From contig JBGCFY010000197.1 in the NCBI GenBank assembly GCA_045110315.1, positions 1 through 15,928 of the forward strand: DNA of 15,928 bases, given 5' to 3'. The position numbers were made by a program, and so were the translations under genes. Under the pieces are notes generated by a model. The model was not told where the DNA came from. It saw nothing but the letters and a program-made list of their open reading frames with translations, and did not search any database. This DNA comes from CALFBG01 sp045110315. Its GTDB lineage: Bacteria; Bacteroidota; Bacteroidia; Chitinophagales; Saprospiraceae. How positions within the stretch are numbered: position 1 is the first letter of the stretch; each line of letters begins with the position of its first letter. Positions 14,401-15,928 of this stretch are shown here, one piece after another.

Positions 14401-15928
14401 ACCTCCGGCGATAATTAGATCAACCGTTCCACCCGCATTACAATCTGGCGTCAGGGCGATTTGAACATCAATTGGATCGGGTTCTTCTATTTCAAAACAA
14501 GCACCTCCAGCGACACAATTATTGTTATCTCGCAATTCAATACAATACACGCCAGCACCTAAACTTCTATTTTCAAATAGCGTAAAGCTATTTGAAATTA
14601 AGGTATCCGCAGGAGCTGCAAAAGCAGGATCAAAATCGACCGTATACTCTATAGCTCCATTGGTCTCTCCAGGGCAGCTTACGTGAATTACGCTATCAAT
14701 CGTTACTGTTGCTACGGGAACATTATCCGTAAGGATGAAAATAAAGGGCAACTCACACATCGTAGTTGGGTCACTATCTGAAACCGTTACTCGATGAATA
14801 CCTGCACCTAAGTCTGTCCGTGTTTGCGTCGTTACATTATCTTCCCATAGGAAAGTATAATTTGTTCCTCCCGTTACATTAATCGTAACAGAACCATTAT
14901 TTTCATTACAATCTGGCTGTGCATTAATCGCTGCCGTAGCTTCCAATGGATTATCTTCTTCAATCAAAATTTCGATAACGTTGGGGCAACTTGCATTTGC
15001 TGGATCTACCACCGTAACGAAATAAACACCCGAGGCAAGATCACTTCTCGTAACGTCCGTAGCCGCATCAAACCAAGTGTAGTTGAAAGTAGCTGGTGTT
15101 AAGGTTGCAGATCCATCACTTGCTTGACAAGTTGCAGGTGTTTTCGTAAAGGTAGCTTGCGGTCCATCCGAGTTAGCAATTAAAATTTCGGTAACGATAA
15201 AACAAGCTGGATCACTTACATTAGCAATTGTGACACTATAGCCACCAAAACTTAAATTTGTGCGCGTGTTAGCACCAACGCCCTGTGTACCAACGTCAGG
15301 CGACCACGTAAAGTTATAGTCATTTGGATTCCCCATTAAGGTAATAATTGCGGATCCATCCGCATTCCCACAAGTAGCCATCGTCGCAGTGGTTCCAACA
15401 ATCGTTGCCGTTTCACAACTATTTGGACAAACGCTAATCACCACCGTATTCGTGGCAATACAGCCATTCGCATCCGTTACAGCAACGGTATACGTCCCCG
15501 CAGATAAACCACCTCGATGTTGTGGGTCATTACTGCCCGCTAAATCCGACCAATCAAATTGATACATACCTGTTCCTCCCGAAACTAGTAATTCAATTGA
15601 CCCCGGAGCGCCATCACATTCGTCTACCAAAATAAAATCAAGCAAAACAGGATCAGGTGCTTCAATCGTAAAGCATTCTCCACCCGCTATACATCCATCC
15701 CCGTCTATAATTTCCAAGCAATAGTTTCCGGCAGGAAGACTACCATTTTCATAAGTGCCAAACCCATCCGAAATAAGCGTATCGGCAGGTGCCACAAAAG
15801 CAGGATCAAAAACAATAGAAAATTCAATTCCTCCGTTTGCTGCTCCCGGACAAGTTACATTAATAATATTGTCGATTGTAACTGCTCCTTCGGGAACATC
15901 ATCCGTCAACACAAAGATGAATGGTATT
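11419..15928 (-). CDS. Giant SprB-like repeat adhesin with T9SS type B C-terminal domain (5' end outside window)
   Basis: The frame is open to the window edge and its start is missing: codons before the GTG at 15912 continue the repeat pattern (IPFIFV before LTDDVP). Numbering from that GTG, 1497 residues are visible. Residues 1-393, 394-782 and 783-945 are two full and one partial copy of a ~390-residue super-repeat. Each full copy has five modules with the SprB-repeat signature (GG-x-Y-x-W, then R-x-DL-x-AG-x-Y-x-VTV-x-D). Residues 947-1131 are a unique domain (LVDSMNIWDPMGEW at 1041-1054). Two cysteine-rich repeats follow (about 1143-1213 and 1235-1306, each with DxACIVxCDxxGxCDTT), then an Ig/cadherin-like domain (about 1312-1404) and a CHU_C/gliding-associated C-terminal domain (1408-1497: SPNRDGVND, YNRWGNRVY, WDGN). 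The last is the type B sorting signal for export through the type IX secretion system. The role is a cell-surface adhesin, likely in gliding or attachment. It contains almost no lysine before the C-terminal 170 residues. Confidence 0.92.
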   Translation of the reverse strand, partial: IPFIFVLTDDVPEGAVTIDNIINVTCPGAANGGIEFSIVFDPAFVAPADTLISDGFGTYENGSLPAGNYCLEIIDGDGCIAGGECFTIEAPDPVLLDFILVDECDGAPGSIELLVSGGTGMYQFDWSDLAGSNDPQHRGGLSAGTYTVAVTDANGCIATNTVVISVCPNSCETATIVGTTATMATCGNADGSAIITLMGNPNDYNFTWSPDVGTQGVGANTRTNLSFGGYSVTIANVSDPACFIVTEILIANSDGPQATFTKTPATCQASDGSATLTPATFNYTWFDAATDVTRSDLASGVYFVTVVDPANASCPNVIEILIEEDNPLEATAAINAQPDCNENNGSVTINVTGGTNYTFLWEDNVTTQTRTDLGAGIHRVTVSDSDPTTMCELPFIFILTDNVPVATVTIDSVIHVSCPGETNGAIEYTVDFDPAFAAPADTLISNSFTLFENRSLGAGVYCIELRDNNNCVAGGACFEIEEPDPIDVQIALTPDCNAGGTVDLIIAGGTAPYSVDWSDINGINDPVNRMDLPAGTYDFTVLDANDCSYANQTSIEVCPCTTPTLNSVVMVESTCGNEDGMITINLVEDVSAYEYTWSPDIGTSIGDGNTRVNLPFGGYTVSVSEPGITNCTLEVPVVVVNSDGPTATVVTTPATCQAADGTATLLPATLTYLWEDNIESDTRVDLPAGSYFVTVTDPNTPDCANAILVEVLSENPLVATADITTKPDCNTSNGIATLNVSNGSGNYTYLWADGITTQSRSDLAAGIHMVTITDNDASMCALPFLFVVTDNVAEGTVVLDSVININCFGAANGGIEFTINFDPTFVAPADTVITDGITNFINGALPTGDYCMIITDANDCVGGGICFTIEAPEALDLHFAVQPACDTLGTIDVTVNGGTSAFNFDWEDIVGTTDEEDRDSLATGDFSLTVTDANGCVISESSITVPVCPDHECDFFNAQDSLTLETQDCSGLTNLCLNLPLDDLLNFNITVNGAPYMGIFPGCSFDTTGSYQYIDLVNSVGPFEVNGWTVDGNMFSSGTFITPSDLVDSMNIWDPMGEWSISAVGSFITGGASGSLYGTLFVRDLTTQAIFEFQYNSALLATNYGLELPLGDNEVIITNTTGCSDTLMTSVVCVNPDTIYITILEEEMDTVCFNDLELMGEIDTLYNYCALDNVEIEILEDTSCVVFTGVLVGFDTACIVACDTFGICDTTFVIIEVIPDTSLIMTDVVCDTIFINSEVVYCPDTTELQGNIVFFENICEEESDGEVDFYLSQDSLCVFYTGQALGQDSACIVMCDDLGECDTTYFCISVIEYLLPPIANDDYDTTLIGEPVVINVKANDVTLGGLDTFYIVNEPLYGTLGIPGSANGFNPDCTITYNASDEYCEREDYFTYAICNANGCDTATVYVWLECADIVIFTAVSPNRDGVNDVFFISGIEDFPNSELEIYNRWGNRVYQKVGYKNDWRGTWDGNKDLPDGTYYYLLQLNDPQDTRVFSGYLELYR
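11421..11691 (-). other. CHU_C / T9SS type B sorting domain coding segment
   Basis: This segment encodes residues 1408-1497 of the adhesin. It begins with FTAVSPNRDGVNDVFFI, continues with LEIYNRWGNRVYQK and WRGTWDGN, and ends in the short beta-hairpin FSGYLELYR at the very C-terminus. These are the hallmarks of the gliding-motility-associated C-terminal domain, which directs cargo through the type IX secretion system and needs a PorP/SprF-like partner for type B cargo; no such partner gene lies in the window. Confidence 0.9.
13077..15928 (-). repeat. Higher-order protein-coding tandem repeat, 2.4 copies of ~1.17 kb
   Basis: Copy boundaries fall at the TDN/DV(P/A) motif: copy A ends at 14734, copy B spans 13567-14733, and copy C starts at 13566 and breaks off near 13077 after two of the five modules. 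The period is 392 then 389 codons. Conserved anchors recur in order: FDPxFxAPADT, GGTxxYxxDWSD, TCGN with WSPDxGT, PATCQAxDGxATL and PDCNxxNG with LWxDxxTTQ. Similarity is clear at protein level but diverged in DNA, so the duplication is not recent. Confidence 0.9.

Noticed and set aside
13077..15928. CRISPR array or DNA-level satellite as an explanation of the periodicity
   Set aside because: The period is over 1 kb, the frame is kept, and similarity is at protein level with diverged codons.

Overview
The window looks like a chromosomal segment of a marine, gliding-type Bacteroidota bacterium, most likely of the Saprospiraceae/Lewinella group. The reasons are: a very large secreted protein built of SprB-like repeats that ends in a type B type-IX-secretion sorting domain; AT-rich intergenic DNA; starts without clear Shine-Dalgarno sequences; a glmM with the N-terminus typical of Bacteroidota; and promoter candidates that resemble the Bacteroidota TTG / TAnnTTTG form rather than the sigma70 form. 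The taxonomic call is inference from protein style and was not checked against a database.

Layout, left to right. Positions 1-268 hold no gene but contain two hairpin-forming elements. A membrane-anchored coiled-coil protein (269-1252, +) follows, closed by a strong terminator. Next is a minus-strand cluster read right to left: a class I methyltransferase (2767-3498), a PAP2 phosphatase (2177-2770, ATGA overlap) and a ZIP metal transporter (1332-2081). Divergent from it, glmM (3835-5274, +, TTG start) supplies glucosamine-1-phosphate for cell-wall and LPS precursors. A solitary cysteine desulfurase (5717-6877) and dapB (7191-7901) come next, each behind a long leader with potential RNA structure. 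dapB converges on a 520-residue helical-repeat protein of unknown function (7947-9509, -).

Positions 9510-10178 form the least conventional part of the window. An AT-rich divergent promoter region has a perfect 16-bp palindrome. A 46-codon ORF with a hydrophobic N-terminus (9783-9923, +) is followed by its own terminator. A second strong plus-strand terminator 100 bases further on has no ORF before it, which suggests a small RNA. After this come a PqiA-family membrane protein (10179-10709, -) and a 141-residue conserved-looking unknown (10896-11321, +).

The last third is one minus-strand gene (11419 to beyond 15928) for a giant cell-surface adhesin. Its start lies outside the window. It contains two and a half copies of a ~390-residue super-repeat, each full copy with five SprB-type modules, then a unique domain, two cysteine-rich repeats, an Ig/cadherin-like domain and the CHU_C sorting domain.

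Most genes are separate transcription units with housekeeping roles in cell wall, lysine/DAP, sulfur and metal metabolism; only the methyltransferase-PAP2 pair, and possibly ZIP, looks like an operon. The best candidates for something undescribed are the small-ORF/small-RNA/helical-repeat locus at 9.5-10.2 kb and the higher-order architecture of the adhesin.
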